64,000 bases of DNA from Colius striatus (GCF_028858725.1 NC_084759.1:95972362-96036361), one strand, 5' to 3'. Shown: positions 38,401 through 53,400, numbered from the stretch's first letter. Translations and numbers: made by a program. Notes: a model not told the origin generated them from the sequence alone.

Positions 38401-41400
38401 TAAAGAACTAAGCCTTTCTGTTGCACCTAATACATACCAGTGTTTTCGTGCTTCAGCACTAGAAGAGGAGACTGCTGTCTGACTGACTTGATTTATAAGG
38501 TATCTGTTAGCTGTCCATGTGAGAGAAAATTTTCTGAGATGCAAGGGCAAGGCTTCTTATCAGGAAGTTGTCCCTCTTTTGAAGGTCTGTATTGTTTGCC
38601 CATGTCTAATCTATTCAGTTGTGATTGCCTGGTGCATATGCTAAATACTTTCTAATGGTGCAATACAGAGTGCACTTGTCTGTAGCAGATTAGCAACTAC
38701 TGTAGTATAATTACCCAGAAATGAAGTAATCTGGACCTTGATTAGAAAAGTGATGCTGGATTTTTGTAATTATAAGTCTATTATTGCTTAACACACTTAG
38801 ACAGTGGAACCTGTGGCCCTGCTCTCTCCCAACAGTTGTCTCAGCCGTTACACCTGTCTTGAGGAAAGCTCTTTGGAAGGAGCTCTGCGGTGTGTTTCAA
38901 GACACAGAAACCTCACATGAGACCACTGTGAAACTGCAAGTTCTTTCAAAGCTGTTGCCGTCTTCTGAAAGCAAAGGGCTGCGAAACCTCATTGAGCAGC
39001 TTCCTGCTGCTCTTGAGAAAGCAGAAAGTCATGAGAGGTAGGAAAATCCACTTGCCCTGTTTCAGGACTTGTTTTGTCCTATGAAGCATCATGATAGGTA
39101 CACAGGCGTGCAAATGTTGTGAACAAGGATTGTATCGTCTCCTTAGATAATCTGTTGCTTTAGACTTTGACAGCAAGACATCTTTAACAAATGCAAAAAG
39201 CATGTTAGGGCATGAAAATAATAAATAAATGTATTTCTGCAGTTGGACAGTGGCAGATGCCATATCTAGAGTGCTTGAAAACTCTGAAGAGCTGTATTCC
39301 TGGAGGAAATGCCTGTTATCAGCCTGCATGAAGGGACTAATTGCCATGTACAGCAGTAGCAAAGATGAAAGCAAGCAAGAAGTGGAGCGATCCATGCTGC
39401 TGAGGCTAGAAGAATTATTGGTGAGTTTGTTTTTCATGTGCATTGCCAGAATGTGACTGTGAGCAAATGCGGTGTTTTGCTTTTGTATCTTGGGTGAATC
39501 TAGATTCTCTGTTTTATAGATTATCGTTTCTATGGGCTTTTAATAGATTCTGCAGAGTTAACTTAGGCCCGCTAATACTTTATAAGAAGCAGTTTTCAGT
39601 TGTCCTTGATGATGGCTTTGCTTTCTACTAACAATCCCCTTTGAAAGTCACAGTTCAAAGTGTTCAGGAGTTAAAAACCAAAGGTTGCCAATGGATGGTT
39701 TTATTTTGAAAAATAAATGGCCAGGACACATCTTTGAGACCCACCCACCTCACCCTCTGGAGTCTGTTGCAGAAGTCTGGTTGACCATAGATGGAAGTCC
39801 AAACTTTGATTGTGAAAAAACACTACTTGATCATTCCTTCTGTACTACTGAGGGGGTTTTGTAGTTCAGAAAGGCAGGCAGATCTATGCCAGACATAAAA
39901 ATGAAAGTCTCTGGAGGTAGCAAATGCCTTTGACCTCTTTCTGACTTCTGGTAAGGATCCGTTTTAGGACAGAGGGGTTATGGTGTCTCCTTCCTTGGAG
40001 GTCATCAAGACCCGCCTGGGCATGTTCCTGTGCGACCTGATCTAGGTGAACCTGCTTCTGCAGGGGGATTGGACTGGATGATCTCTAAAGGTCCCTTCCA
40101 ACCCCTACCATTCTATGATTCTATGGCTGATTTGTGCAGGACAAGAGTCTTGCAGGACCTGAAGGACCACCTCACAATATTTATCCTAATGGTGTCCTCA
40201 GGCCTGATGACGTTAGCATCTGCCATTACAGGGACTGCTAGCATATGCAGCCATCAGTTTTCTTAGAACTGGTTGTTGTTTATTGGGGTTTATAACATAA
40301 CCCTTCAAGAGGGATGTTGAGGTGTTGGATCGTGTTCACCTGAAAGGAAGTTGTAGCAAGATGGGGATTGGTCTCTTTTCCCCAGTAACAAGTGACAGGA
40401 CAAGATGAAACAGGCTCAAGCTGCACCAGGGGAGGTTTAGGTTTGATAGTGGGAAAAATTTCTTCACTGAAAGGATTGTTAGGCACTGGCACAGGCTGCC
40501 CAGGGAAGCGGTTGAGTCACCATCCCTGGAGGTGTTTAGAAGTCGTGTAGATGTGGTGCTTAGGGACGTGGTTTAGTAGTGGACGTGGCATTGCTGGGTT
40601 AAGGGTTGGACAGGATCATCTTTAACGTCTTTACCAACTTAGTCAATTTTTGTAGAGAACACATACACCCAGCCACCCGCTGGCCACATGGCAAAGGGTA
40701 GTTAGCTTTAGCACGTGGTTGGTACACAAAAGCCTGTTGCGTGAGTTTCTTGCCTTAACTTGCCGACTTTTCATTCCTTTCACACTTTGGGAGTGTGAGG
40801 AGTGTGTTGGGAGTGTGTTCAGGAGGTAGGATGGTTATATCCAAGAATTTTCTTTCCTGTTATCCATTGATGATCCTGTCTGAGTGTTTGGCTTGCATGT
40901 TGTTTATGTGTGTTAAACAAAACCCGCTTGTGTTGATTATCTTTAGAAGCTCTATGTGCTAAATGTAAGCATCTGTTTTTACTTATTACATGCACAGCGC
41001 CTTGTTGAAGAAGTGGACCCAGATGACTGGAACAACCTTGTGAAGACAGGACTCAAGTAAGTAATTTTGAAATGCAGCAAAGGTGCTGTAGAAGGTACAG
41101 TTCTGTTCACTTGGCCTTGTCCTACATTATACTGAAAACACCTTGCCTCCCTTGAATTCAATCAGATGTGACAATATTCCTTGTTTCTCAGGATGCATTT
41201 TATATCACATCCACTGGCTTCATTGGAGCCAGAACCTGCACAACTGCAGGCAGATGTGAATGTTGTGTTCCAGTTAGCGTTAACTAACATAGCTGACTGG
41301 GTAGCTGGACTACCTTCTTTTTAACCAGCATAAAGAACTTCTTTCTATTGAAGATATTTCATAAGTACAGTTCATGTGAAAACAAAATCATATTTTTCAC

Positions 41401-44400
41401 ATTTAAATGTAAACCATTTAAATCAGTAAATAAATACTTAGGGTAATCATAGCTTATGTGCATATGGAAGTGTTAATCTGAAGGGTTGCTGTCTGAAGGG
41501 TTAGTAAGCAGAATTCTTTATCGAGATCAGTGCAGCTACAAGTGTGACTGTGTGTTGATTCTCCTTTATTTTCCATAATTAGATACCAGTATAGCTTAAA
41601 AAGAGTTAAAGCAGCTCTGGGAAAGAGTGGTGTGTGCTTTCATTTCTTCTACTTTATTTTGATTTTACTAAGTTTACTTTCTTTGCAAAATACTCATTTC
41701 TTAAACAAATTTTTTTTTCAAGCAAATCTCCTTGGCTTTGAATGGGATCTGACTTTTCTGTTATCTTTCCTTCTAAAGGTACCGCTACAGAGATGAAGCA
41801 TTTTTGAAAGTCCTGAACATTGCTATTCAGTTATTGTACAAGAAAGAATCCTCACTTAGTCACACCTTAGTCAAGCTCTCCAGACTTCACATGATGGTCA
41901 CGCAGCACTCTCTATTTTTGTCTGCCATTCTGAGGTCAAGAGAAGAAGATGGCACGAATGTTCAGACAAGAGGTATTTTTAATCTTCTTCTTTAACTATA
42001 TTTAGTAATCTTATCTTTCTTGCATTGTGTTCTGTCCATCCAGTAGCCTACCTACCTACATATATTTGCAGAGCTCTTAAACAATTATACAATATTAGCA
42101 TTTAGTTTTAAATTCTACCTCTGCTTGAATCCAAATGTTGAGTTGGGCTTTCTTTATTTGTTTGGTTTTGGGGTTTTTAACCTTGTTGAAATCTTGAATT
42201 GACTGTTTTGGTTTCTGTAAAGCTGTTAGTGTTTTTCTACTTTTCTGTAAGGTCACTGAAGTGCATATAGGTTTTGTTAGAAATATGTATAACTTTTAAA
42301 CCTATTTAAAAATAGGTTGATACAGAAGGTTTTGAGTTGATTTTGCAAGCTGTATCGGAAGTTTTAATTGAATTGATATGTATTTGATATTGCAACCTTT
42401 CATGAGGAAAGTCCTTCCATGAGTAATATAAATTGAGTGCAAGTTCATATGTAGGATTAGCTGTTTCTTGGTCTCTTCCAATGGAAATACTACCTGACCT
42501 TGCATCAGTCGTTTAGTCTACATCCACCTCAGCTGTTTCCCACTGTACAGGGCTTTGAGATTCAGTGATTGAAGGAGCTGTGCAAGAAAAGGGGAGGAAA
42601 TTCTCTGGGCAGCACGTTGATACGAATTTTTGTGTGTATTGGTGACATAACATGTAAAGAAATGCTAAAGTTTTAAGTCACCTGAAAAGAGCAAAAAGCT
42701 CCTGTGAAGTCACAAGTGTAGTGACATGAAAAATAAGTAATAGAAGCTGCTGCTTGCTATACATGTTTTACCTTTTGGATGTATTTCTGTAGAGGAGCAA
42801 CACAGATTCTTTGAGGCTGATTTCAGTAACTCAAAATCTTGGTGTCATGAGTGCACTCATTCAGGCTGTTGTCTTTATCATATTTGTTTTGATATACACT
42901 TCATATTCCTTTAGATACCAGGAGAAAAAGCCTGAGCCTTTTCAGATACTGAGAGTAAAGAAATTTGGATTCAGGTCTTGAATCTGCCACACATACCCAA
43001 TTTGCCCTTGAATTGCCCCTGTTTCAGTGCACAGTGTTAGAAGCATTTTGATAGCTTACTGCAGTTAGGGTGTGAACTTAACAGGTTCTTGCTGTAACTT
43101 CCTAAGTAGCTTGGTGAGGTTGCTGGGATGTCTGCCTTTACTCTGTGCAGCACCTTACCTAATTTAAGGTACTTTCCAGGGAGAGGAGGGGGAGCTATAG
43201 TGTGGTTTTGGCCAGAGAGCACTTGTGTACACATTGAAAGTTTTTGCAGGGTAGTTCCAGTGCCCCATTGTGGAACTTGCCTCACAATGCCATTTGTGTG
43301 TCCAGCTTGGAAATACCGTTTAACTAAAAGTTGTTCCACTTGAATTAAATGCATCAGTGTAGTCAGGGAAATGGTTTTGGGTATTTACAGAGATAGATCT
43401 TGATCTAAAATATACTGTGTGTGCAGCTATTTAGAGAGCATATATGTGTGTGGGGGGGTAGTAATTTTGTATGCACTAGCTAAGTGAGGGAGCGACAAAG
43501 CTAAAGCTGTGTGTTTTATTTCAGAGGCCCTAGTGGATATACTGCTGACAATTGTGAAACTCAGCCCTTCTCTCTGTGAGAGCAGTCACCTTGCTGTGTT
43601 GCTGGGTGCCTATGGGGCTACACTGAGTGCTGTAGGTGAGTGTGATAGCCTGGGAAAGGTACTTCCCAGTGGCTCTGGTTTTCATCTTCACAGGTGCCTG
43701 ACTTTAGGTTTTGTCTTGTTTTTTAGATCAGAAGATACTGCTACTGCTTCAGTTATATGAGAAGAATAAACAAAGTCTTATAAGTTCCAGGTAAGCTGAT
43801 CACCATCCTTTTTGTTTGACCAACTACATGCAATTAAGCGGCCTCACAACTGACATTTTTCCAGGGTGTTATTTTTAACTGCAATAAACAATGTGCAAGG
43901 TCAAACCTAGAGGTTAATGTTGCTTTTGGAAACATTTTTCCTATGGTTGTCCTATTCTTAACGTAATTCTCGTGTTGCCCAAACTTTTGGATGTCTGTGG
44001 GTTGAGAGACTGTCTCATTTCAGAGTTCCCTATGGGGATTTCATCACAGGTCAAGGCCAAAACACAAGTTGCTAGTGTAGGACTCATTCTCCTTCCCTGT
44101 TCCCCTGGGATGCAGGATTCACCACTCAGCACAACCCTTGCTCGTTTCAGTGATCTTGCTCCTGTGTACATGATACTCAGCTCTGGTGCTTTGCTGGAGA
44201 GGAGAGGAACATGCCCATGTAGGAGTGATGTATAGCCTCTTGCATTAACACAACGTGGTGTTAATTTTGGGGTACAAACATGGTGTCAGTACCTTCCTTG
44301 TCTTTCACCAGTCTGGACTGTAGCTCTGCTGATACTGCAACTTAGCAATGTATCTACATGCTTCATGAGAGAAGCATGGATTGTATAAAATAACCAGTTG

Positions 44401-47400
44401 CTTTCCAGGCCTTGTGCCCAAGCAGCCCATAGGAAAGCCTGTTGCTATCAGTTCTTTTATACACTGATGGTTTTAGTCTACCTTGCTCAAATGCACTTTT
44501 TTAGTCTTTGATATATTGGTGTAAATATTAACAGCAGTGCAAGAGTACTGGCTCAGGCAGTTGGAGCAGGACTGGACTCTAAATTAAGAACCTCCCTTAG
44601 CTGTATCTGAGAATACAGATAATCCTTGTAGGCTGTGAAGGGAGTCTGGAGATGAAGATTCTTGTTAGCAGGCAATTCAAATGGCTCCCAGAAGCCAAGG
44701 TGCTGGCACTAGCTGCATCCTGCATGAATCTTTACTGAAAGTGTTTGCAAATGAAAGGGTGTTGTGTGAGGAGGAGACTTACTTCACAGGTAGTTAGGTC
44801 TCCAAACATCAGTAGCCTTTTTAAAGGGAGAAACAATTTCATCCTGGACCCTGAAATGACTTGGTAGCCAAACACTTGGTTAGACTTGAGCCCAGCACAG
44901 TAGAGTTTGAGTTAATATAGAGAACGTTCAGGAACAGTATTGTATGTGCAACCCAGTAGAGCCCAATTTGTGTTACAAATGAGAGCCTTCAGGTTCTGAG
45001 TGATAAGAAGTCTAGCTCCATCCTTCCTGCAACTGGCAATACTCACAAAATAAATGACAATATCAATAGCACTTTAAGCACAGTGGCAAAGTAAGTGGAG
45101 TCTGAGGAGCAGCTCAGAGGTGGAGAGTAAGTATCTATGTTTTACTGAAGCGCTGTGATGCTGGTTTGAAATACTGATTGCATTTGAGGTGGCGTTGTCT
45201 GATCAGATCTCAAACGCTGTCTCCATGCAGCCTCTATCATACTTCACTGCATTTATAGCTTAAACAAAAAAGTGTTTTTTTCTGAGAAGGTAAGTTCTGG
45301 CTTGGATTAACAGGATATGAAATAGTTAATTAGACACCCTCAGACTGAATTTGAAAAGCTTTTGGATGGATGAAAAAGGTGTTGCCAGGGAAACGAGTTC
45401 TAGTTTCAAGTTCCCACAGGATAATAAGTACAAGTGAAGGGAAAATTTAAATACTAATTTATGTCCTCTGTAATTGCTTTTTGCTCAGTGCTAGCAGTCT
45501 GTTGACTAATACCTCTACTTTTAACAATGTTTAAGAATCCTGCTGTGGGGTCCAGCTGCTGTGGAGCATCACAAGACTTGCAAGAGTCTAGGGAAGTCAC
45601 TATGGCAGCAGCCAAGCATGGAGGAGATTCTGTGTCTGCTAGATCGAGAAAAGATGATGAAGACAATTCTGTCTTTCCCTCAGCATCGCCGTCTTCTGTC
45701 ATCACAGGTGCTTTGGTTCAGGCAGCTCATGCATCCTTCTTTTGATGTGGAAAAAGAGCCTTTCACTTTAGTAATTTCTTTCTTGCATTCGTGTAATACA
45801 TTGCAATTTGTTTAGTTCAGGAGAGTAAATTACGTTCATAGGAGAGCTGGAATTAATTATTTAGGAGCACTTCTCAAGTGAAGTGCAACCACATCTCATC
45901 GGCAGGTGCGATTGTGCAGCGTTGCACAGATTGTCATGTGTGAGACCAGAATTTGACTTTTAAACTGTTGTTAAATTTAGGTGTCCAAGGATCCAATGAC
46001 AATGGGCTCTTCAGTTTTAGAGAGTTTGCTAACAAGTTTCTAGACCTATTTGCAGCAGTTGAGAGAAATAGTACTGAAACCCTGATAGTGAAACGCTAGC
46101 ATGTCTCACCCTGTGTTTCATTTTGTTTTGAAAGGTTTAGTATCAACTGCTTTATAATGGGATGAAGTGGTTGGGAAGGTTTGAAATCGATCTGGAAATT
46201 GGTGTTATTCCTTACAAATACTGGTTTGGATTTGGTTTCAGGAGGTACAAGAGTCACTATATAGAGATGAGACTGTCAAGAGTCTTGATGACTTCTACGA
46301 TCCCTGTTTTCTACTTCAGCTCTTTAGTGAGCTGACCAGACCAGGTAAAGTGAATGTTTCTCTCTGATTATCTAGTGTGATTTTGCTCTGCTGCAGGAGC
46401 TGCATGGCTCCATCTGTAGCTCTGTTACTCTAAAAGCTAATACTACAAAGAAATTTGTGCCTGGCTTTGGAGAGAAGAAACCTACATCATTTAACCACCT
46501 ACTGCATTGCATTCTAATTTTCGGGATGACTTTGAAAGTACCAAGGTGTAACTGGCATTAAAGTCCTATTTTAAAGGACTTTAATGCAGTATATCTAGTG
46601 CAGTTTGGCTACTTGTAAACAGAGCAATGTAGCAGCAAATGGGCATTCCTGCCAGGCTGCTCTTATCCAGATTACTGGGTGCTCCTTAAATGTAGTGGGT
46701 TAACACTATGTAGAGGGACTGATCCACTTAAGGTGAGGTAGAGGTTTTTAAACTCAGACTGAAAGCAGCCTGTAAGAGACAGAAAGCAGGCAAAGATTTA
46801 AGTTATCTGATCTATCCATTAGCATTCTGTGTATCACAGAAACCAGCACAATGTAATTATAAAATAGCCTAAAAGGAATCTGTAAAGAATTTTTACCACT
46901 GGAAGGGGGATTGAATTTTTTTCTGGTGAATGTGTAGAGCTGTATTTTGCATCAACTGTGGTGTCATAGCACTGTGATGAGCAAAACAGGCATGGGAGGG
47001 ATGGAACCTTCTTCTGCCTGATAGTACCTGTTTTGTGTGTTCTTAGCCTATATTTAGCTATAATTGTAAACTGCTCTGTATAAATGTGACGGAAGACTTG
47101 TCTTTTAGTCTGAGGGGAAAAGGGTACCAGAGCTATTTGTTGTTTTGCGGGAGGAGGAATCTGGGACGATCTGGTTGGTGCTGGGTCTTGGAGATTGTTA
47201 TTCGTGACAAACATGGACAGCCAATGTCTTTTGAATCAGGGCCTAACAGTTGACAAAAGCACTGCTGTCATGTACCTGTCATCACCCACCACCTGGAGGC
47301 TACCACCTGAGCTGGTGGGAGGGTTGTGGTGACTGTTGGTCAGCCTTGGCAGTGCTACAGCCTGCCAGCTAGGACAACTGCTTCTGCAGTGCAGGCAGCA

Positions 47401-50400
47401 CTGAGCTCGAGGGAGCTCTTGCACATTGGTTTTTTGTGGAGTTCTTCAGTCAGTGGGCATTCCAACTCAGACTGACTGTTAGCACACAGGGTGGGGAAAG
47501 TAGTTATCTCAACTGCTCCATGCTGTGTGTCCTGAGAGGGGTATTTTTAAAGGGCCCAAGTGATTTATGAGTTCAGGTCCCATGGGGCTCCTAAACCGTG
47601 TCAGCTGCTCTTGGAAATTCCCAATTCCTCTTTATTTGTTTGCTCTTTGTACTGGCTGCGCAGTGTGCTGTGCACAGATGTTATATAACTGCTGAATTTA
47701 TAAACATAGACGTATTGCACAGTGCTTAATGCTCACTGAGTAAAGAGTAAGTCTGGAGTTGGACAGATAGCAAGTTCTGACTAACTTTAGTTCTGATAAG
47801 CATCTTGTGGAAAGCTTTCCATCATGGTTCTCAAGGCACTTTAAACAAACTGTATGTCAGACATAAAATTAACTTTTTTTTTTTAATAATAGCTTGTTAT
47901 TTTATGTTGGTTGTTGAACGCACCCTCCAAGGTCAGCTGCATGGAAAATATTTCAACTGCATACCAAATAAATCTTCTTATGCCCAGCATGAACTTTACT
48001 GCTGAAGTGAGGACCTTGGATTTCACTGTGTGGTACCACTTGAGCTGTGTAGTAAGGGTGCACTAGCAGTTCTCAAGAACTGCAATCTGAAAGAGAGCCA
48101 CGTGGACACACATCACATTTGACCTTGTACTGAAAGAGGAGTTGTTGTATAGGCCAGGGCTATGTGTGAGATATCTGTAAGTGATAGAGAATCCTCTGCA
48201 GGCAGAGGAGTTTTAGATCATCTTTGCACATTCACTAGGGAGTCAACTGGAAGCTGCTTTCTCCCAGTGCTTGCCCCTCTTGAAGAATGGAAAGTGCAGA
48301 GTTGCTTTGCCAAAGGCAGAAGCAGACAACATAGATGATGTGTCTCTGGGCTCTGCTTCACTTCGCTCTCCTGTTGTTACAAACTCCTCTCACAGTTTTT
48401 ACTTTGACTGTCAGGTGATGGCCTTGCCCAGTGCCTGGAAGTAGAGGGAGGGTAGAGCTGTATCTGTAAGATCCCTGGTGATGTGAGAGGTATCCCGTGC
48501 TAACACATGGGGGATCTTTTCCCTCACGAGTAGAGTTACTGAGGTGTTTTGAGTTAAACCAGTTAAAGTTTATATGCTTTGGTGAGGAGTGGGGTAGGGA
48601 AGTGTACAGTGTTGAGAGAACTTGTAATACCACTCACTGGGAAGATCTGCTATTGCAACACGTAGCAGAGGGCTGGTTGGGAGGCAGCGCTGGGAGGTGG
48701 AGACCCTGCTATTGCCTGGCCCATGACTAGCAGAGCTGGGTGTGAAACTGCCAGGCACGAAATCAAGTAGGAGCTGTGGCAGTTGAGGAAAAGGTGAGAG
48801 AAACGGACCAGTTGCTGGTGCAGAGACGTAAATAATCTGTGATTTTTGCGTAAATATAAAAATATATATATTTTAATTGTGTGGGGGTGGTGAGGGGGGA
48901 GGGAATCAGTAGACCAAATATAGGTACTTGTCAGTAAGACTCCAGCCCCTTCATAAATAGGAATATTTGCTTCTCAGAAACTTCTCCTTGACCTTTAGTG
49001 TGAATTACAAGAAAATTAAATGAATATTGTTGCCAAACTCAGAACAGCTGTACATTTGCACTTTAGCTGGTAAAATACAGCAGACCCCATTGTGTTACAT
49101 TTATGGTGAATGGAACAGAGGTAGCAGAGGAGATATTCTGGAGGGTTATATCAAGTAATTTCTAGCCATCAGTGGGTATAAATGGCACAAGCTCTTCAAA
49201 ACACTGAGCCTTTAAATGAAAAATTCAAAAGCCTGTTGGCAAAACACTATGGAAAGTAGCTGTTAGATTCAAGGGCGCGTTTTCTGTTTGGCTGGTTACT
49301 GTTCATTGCTGGATTTTGTTTGTCCCAGAAGGGCATAGGGGTACAGTTTAGTACTTTGGTTGGAACGTGCTTTACCAACAGAATCACTCATGCCTGCAGG
49401 GTAGCAACTGGTGTGGCTAATGGCTTATTTATGTATTATTGTCCTATCCATTCTATTACAGAAGCTCTTTAAGGCCAACGGGCTTTTTCATTGGCTATGC
49501 TGATCTTTCTTTCAGGCACAGACTTATCAAGTGCCCAGAAAAATGTCTTGAGAATTTTCCTTCTCCTTTTTTCTTAAGGGTTGGAAGGGACCTCGAAAGA
49601 TCATCTAGCCCAATCCCCCTGCCAGAACAGGACTTTTCTGAAACTAAGAGATATGTGATGTCTGTACAGAATTTACTCCTAAATTTGCATGGTCTGGCAG
49701 GCAGAATCGTGACTGTCTCTAATAAATAAGACCAACCACGTTAATTTCAGCTTAGATAAAGAATTCCTGTTCAGAGTGAGCTGCAGAATGCCTTTGTTAG
49801 CTGAAGGAGCCTTCAGTATACAGTGAAGTAATAGTTTGTAAGGGTAGATCTAGAAACTGGTATTTATGAATAGTTGTTTTGTATAAGGATTGTAGTACTG
49901 TTATATATTCTGACATGTCAGTATAATGCACTGGGTAATTTTCTTTTGGGTTTTTTTTTCCCCTCTTCCCACACAGAGTGTGTAGTGGCATGTCACAAGT
50001 TTGTTGAAGTCAATGCCCTGGGTCTGACTGTAGCTGCCCTTAGCAGCTATGACTCCAACATGAGAGCAGCTGCATATTATGTCCTGGCTTCCTTTCGTTC
50101 TCACCTGGAAGGAGCTCGCTTTCGTGAGAAGAGTCAGGTAAGACTGAGCTCAACTCATAGTTTGCCAGATTAGGCATTTTAGGTCATGGACACTTATGGG
50201 AGGGTCGCTGCTTTACTCATCTGTCTAAATGCACATGGTGAGAAAGCCAAATGAAGGTTTTTTGTCCTCCATGCCATTGTTTTTCCTCTGTCACTTTGTG
50301 TTTCCTCCTCTTAAAATCAGTGGACGGAAAAAGGGGGTAAAATGTGTTTTAGAAATTCCTAAGAATGTTATTTGTAGGAATGAAAATCCTAATGGGGTTG

Positions 50401-53400
50401 CTGTTTGATTTATGGCCTCTGAAACATCTCAAAAGCTTGTTTATGTATTCTCGTTCTCCTGTTGTATTTGTATGGGTTACGATTCAAGCTTTTATCCCTG
50501 GATTCTTGTGTTTCAGTTGCTGTATCTCTTGGACACTGTACAAAATGGAATCAGGCAGCCAAACCTCAGATTCACCTTTTCTTTGTCCCTCTACATCGCT
50601 CGTGTGGCACAGCAGATTCTGAAGCCAGGTACTGAAACCTCCTGTTTGTGTTGAGCTCCTGTGGGGAGTTGCTGTGCATGGAGTCATGTCCTCTGCTGAT
50701 ACTGGAAGATGAGGTACCTGTGGCACTAGGAGGAGCCATCAAGTGTGCTTTCATATGTTTCAAAGAAAACCTGTCAAGGCTTGTGTAGACTGCCTTGCTA
50801 GAAAAGTGGGAAGTGCCAATTCGATTTGTGTACTGAACCGGTCTGACCCATTAGAGATAAAGCCGCAACCTCCTTTTTTTGGGGTGGAGATCAGGCAGAG
50901 GACTAGATGAGTAAAACTAGGCGAGTGTGTGGGTCCCGTTTGGCAGATCAGGGTAGGTTGACCCGAGTCTCCTTTTGTCCTTAGACCCTCAGTCAACATA
51001 AATCACTATTGCAAAGGAGAACTGTAGCATCAGGGAGTAGTTCAGCTTGGAAGGGCCCCTGTGAGGTCTCTAGCTAAACCCTCTGCCCAAAACAGGGCCA
51101 ACTGTGAGGGCAGACTGCCTTGCCCAGAGCCTAATCCTAGAAAACCTTTGGATTGATCCTGGAAAGGCTCCAGGGATAGAGACTGTATAGTCCCTCTGGG
51201 CGTTTTTTACCACTGCTCATGAGGGACATGTCTGGTCTGTAGGTTAAAAACTATGACTGCATGATGTGAAGTGTTAGGCTTGAAATGTGGAGAGATTTGC
51301 CTTTTACTTTGCTACAGATTCTTGTTTTGTCAACAAAGTAACATATTTGCTGAAATCAGAGCCATGTTGAATGTTTAGCTTCTCACCTGCTTTGTCCACA
51401 CTGGTGATGAGCTTTTCATTTGAGAGGAGAGATGGCCCACGATATAATAACCCTTAAAGCAAAAAGTCTCCTCACTGTAATTAATGTGCTGCTCTGACAG
51501 GTAGCTGAAACACTGGCAAACACAGGTTCCACTTATTTTTCTGCAGGATTCTGCATTGTGAATGTTGTCCTCCTCCACAATAACTATTCTTTCTCTTCAC
51601 AGAGGAACACATGTATATAAAGGTAAACAGATTCCTTCTGTCACACCAGTATTTGGACCTGAGGAAAGTACCAGGGTTTTTCCAGCTTTTCTACAGTTTT
51701 GATTTTGAGGTAATGTAAGAAACCCATCTAATTCTTCAGAAAACAATAGAAGAAAAGCCCAAAAAATGCAATGAACTCTTACTCTTCCATAAGTAATCAA
51801 TCAGAGGCATGGGTTTTTTGTTTTATATTGAAGCTAGAATTATTATTTCTGTGATTGTTCTTATTTGATGGTACCACTTAGTGAAGTCATGAAATGTGCT
51901 GTGCATGCTCTGTAAGCACAACAAACAGAATGTCCTGCCTTAGCTACCTTACATTAATCTTTGAGTTTAGGTTATTAACATTGAGTTCAACTGAGGTATT
52001 TTAGAAACACCAACTTTTAAAGTTCCATTATCAGTGTGTATTTGGGCTGCTGAGTAACTGCACCAGATGGGTGTTGTTAATTAGATTTGATAGGGGTGAA
52101 GAATAAGAAACTCAGAAAAAGCTGTTAAGTACTGTTCAGTTGCTCCCAGGGAAGCAGTGTTTTTTTGCTCTTAGAGGCAGGCATGATTTTGAAGTGTCTG
52201 ATGGTGGTATTTTTCTTATGGCTTCCAGTACAAAACAGAACGTGAGTGGATTCTCAGATTTCTTGGAGAAGGGCTGCGTGATAAACATTGCTATGAGCTT
52301 TATGACTACCAGAGGATTTTCCAGGTCATTCTTTCCTTTTTCAACAGTCCTTTATGTGATGAGGGCTCACAGGTAAGAAAAAAAAAAAACGACAAAAATA
52401 CCCACAAAACCACAAAAGTTTGTGAGATTTGTAAAACTTGAATATGAGGCAGAAAGGAGCAGCTGACTCTTCCCTTGCCCTCTTGAAAATCTCTTCCTTG
52501 TTGATTTTATGTATGTGTGGAGGGGGAAATAATTGCTTATGTCTACGCCAGAGTCATATCCTTGTCCCCTGAAACTGGAACAGGTCCCTGCCATCACAGA
52601 ACCTCACTCATTTTCATCAATTGGTGATCTGGCTCTAGTTGTATTTCTACTGCTTTATGAACAATATTGCAGATATGTGCTTTTTTAGATCTCCGTATTC
52701 CCCAACCAGTCTCTTACCTGTACAGTCATTTAACAGGAAGAAAACTTGCATGCCAGAGCTCTCATCACAAAATCACAGAATGGTGGGGGTTGGAAGGGAC
52801 CTTTAGAGATCATCCACTCCAACCCCCAGCTAAAGCAGGTTTCCCTCCACCAGGTTGCACAGGAATGTGTCCAGTTGGGTTTTGAAAACCTCCAGAGAAG
52901 GAGACTCCACACCCTCCCTGGGCAGCCTGTGCCAGGGCTCCCTCACCCTCACAGCAAAGAAGTTTCTACTAATTTTCAAGTGGAACTTCCTGTGTTCCAG
53001 CTTGTGCCCATCACTGGGCACGTGTTTCCCTTGTCCTGTCACTGGGTGCTACAAAACAGACTCACCTCATCCTCTCAACACCTGCCCTTTGTTTGTGTTG
53101 ATGAGGTCTCCATTCAGTCTCTCATGCTGATATGCATCCGTCCTGGTAAAACCAGTCTGTTAAAAGTATCTCATTTAGGTATCAAAGTCTTTTACAAAAA
53201 GAAAGATTTGCCCTGGCTACCTTAACACGTCTTTTTAAGAGCAGGGTCTCTGTGTATGAAGCCTTGAAAAGAGAATGTCTTTTCTTCCTTGGGGTTGCTA
53301 AGAACATGTGGCATTTGGTGATAAGTTCAAGTTGATCAGATCCTAGATAGCGATCAGATTGCTAATTGCATCCTTCTGAAAGACTGATAGTAACTAGATC

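Noticed and set aside
45454..45745. Alternative-frame ORFs on both strands over exon 29
   Set aside because: The URB1 frame gives the conserved [14 protein letters not shown]; the other two frames are shadows.
46970..47025. Possible box C/D snoRNA (TGATGA and CTGA about 45 nt apart) in intron 30
   Set aside because: The flanks do not form a terminal stem and no C'/D' boxes or rRNA guide are evident, so motif coincidence is more likely.
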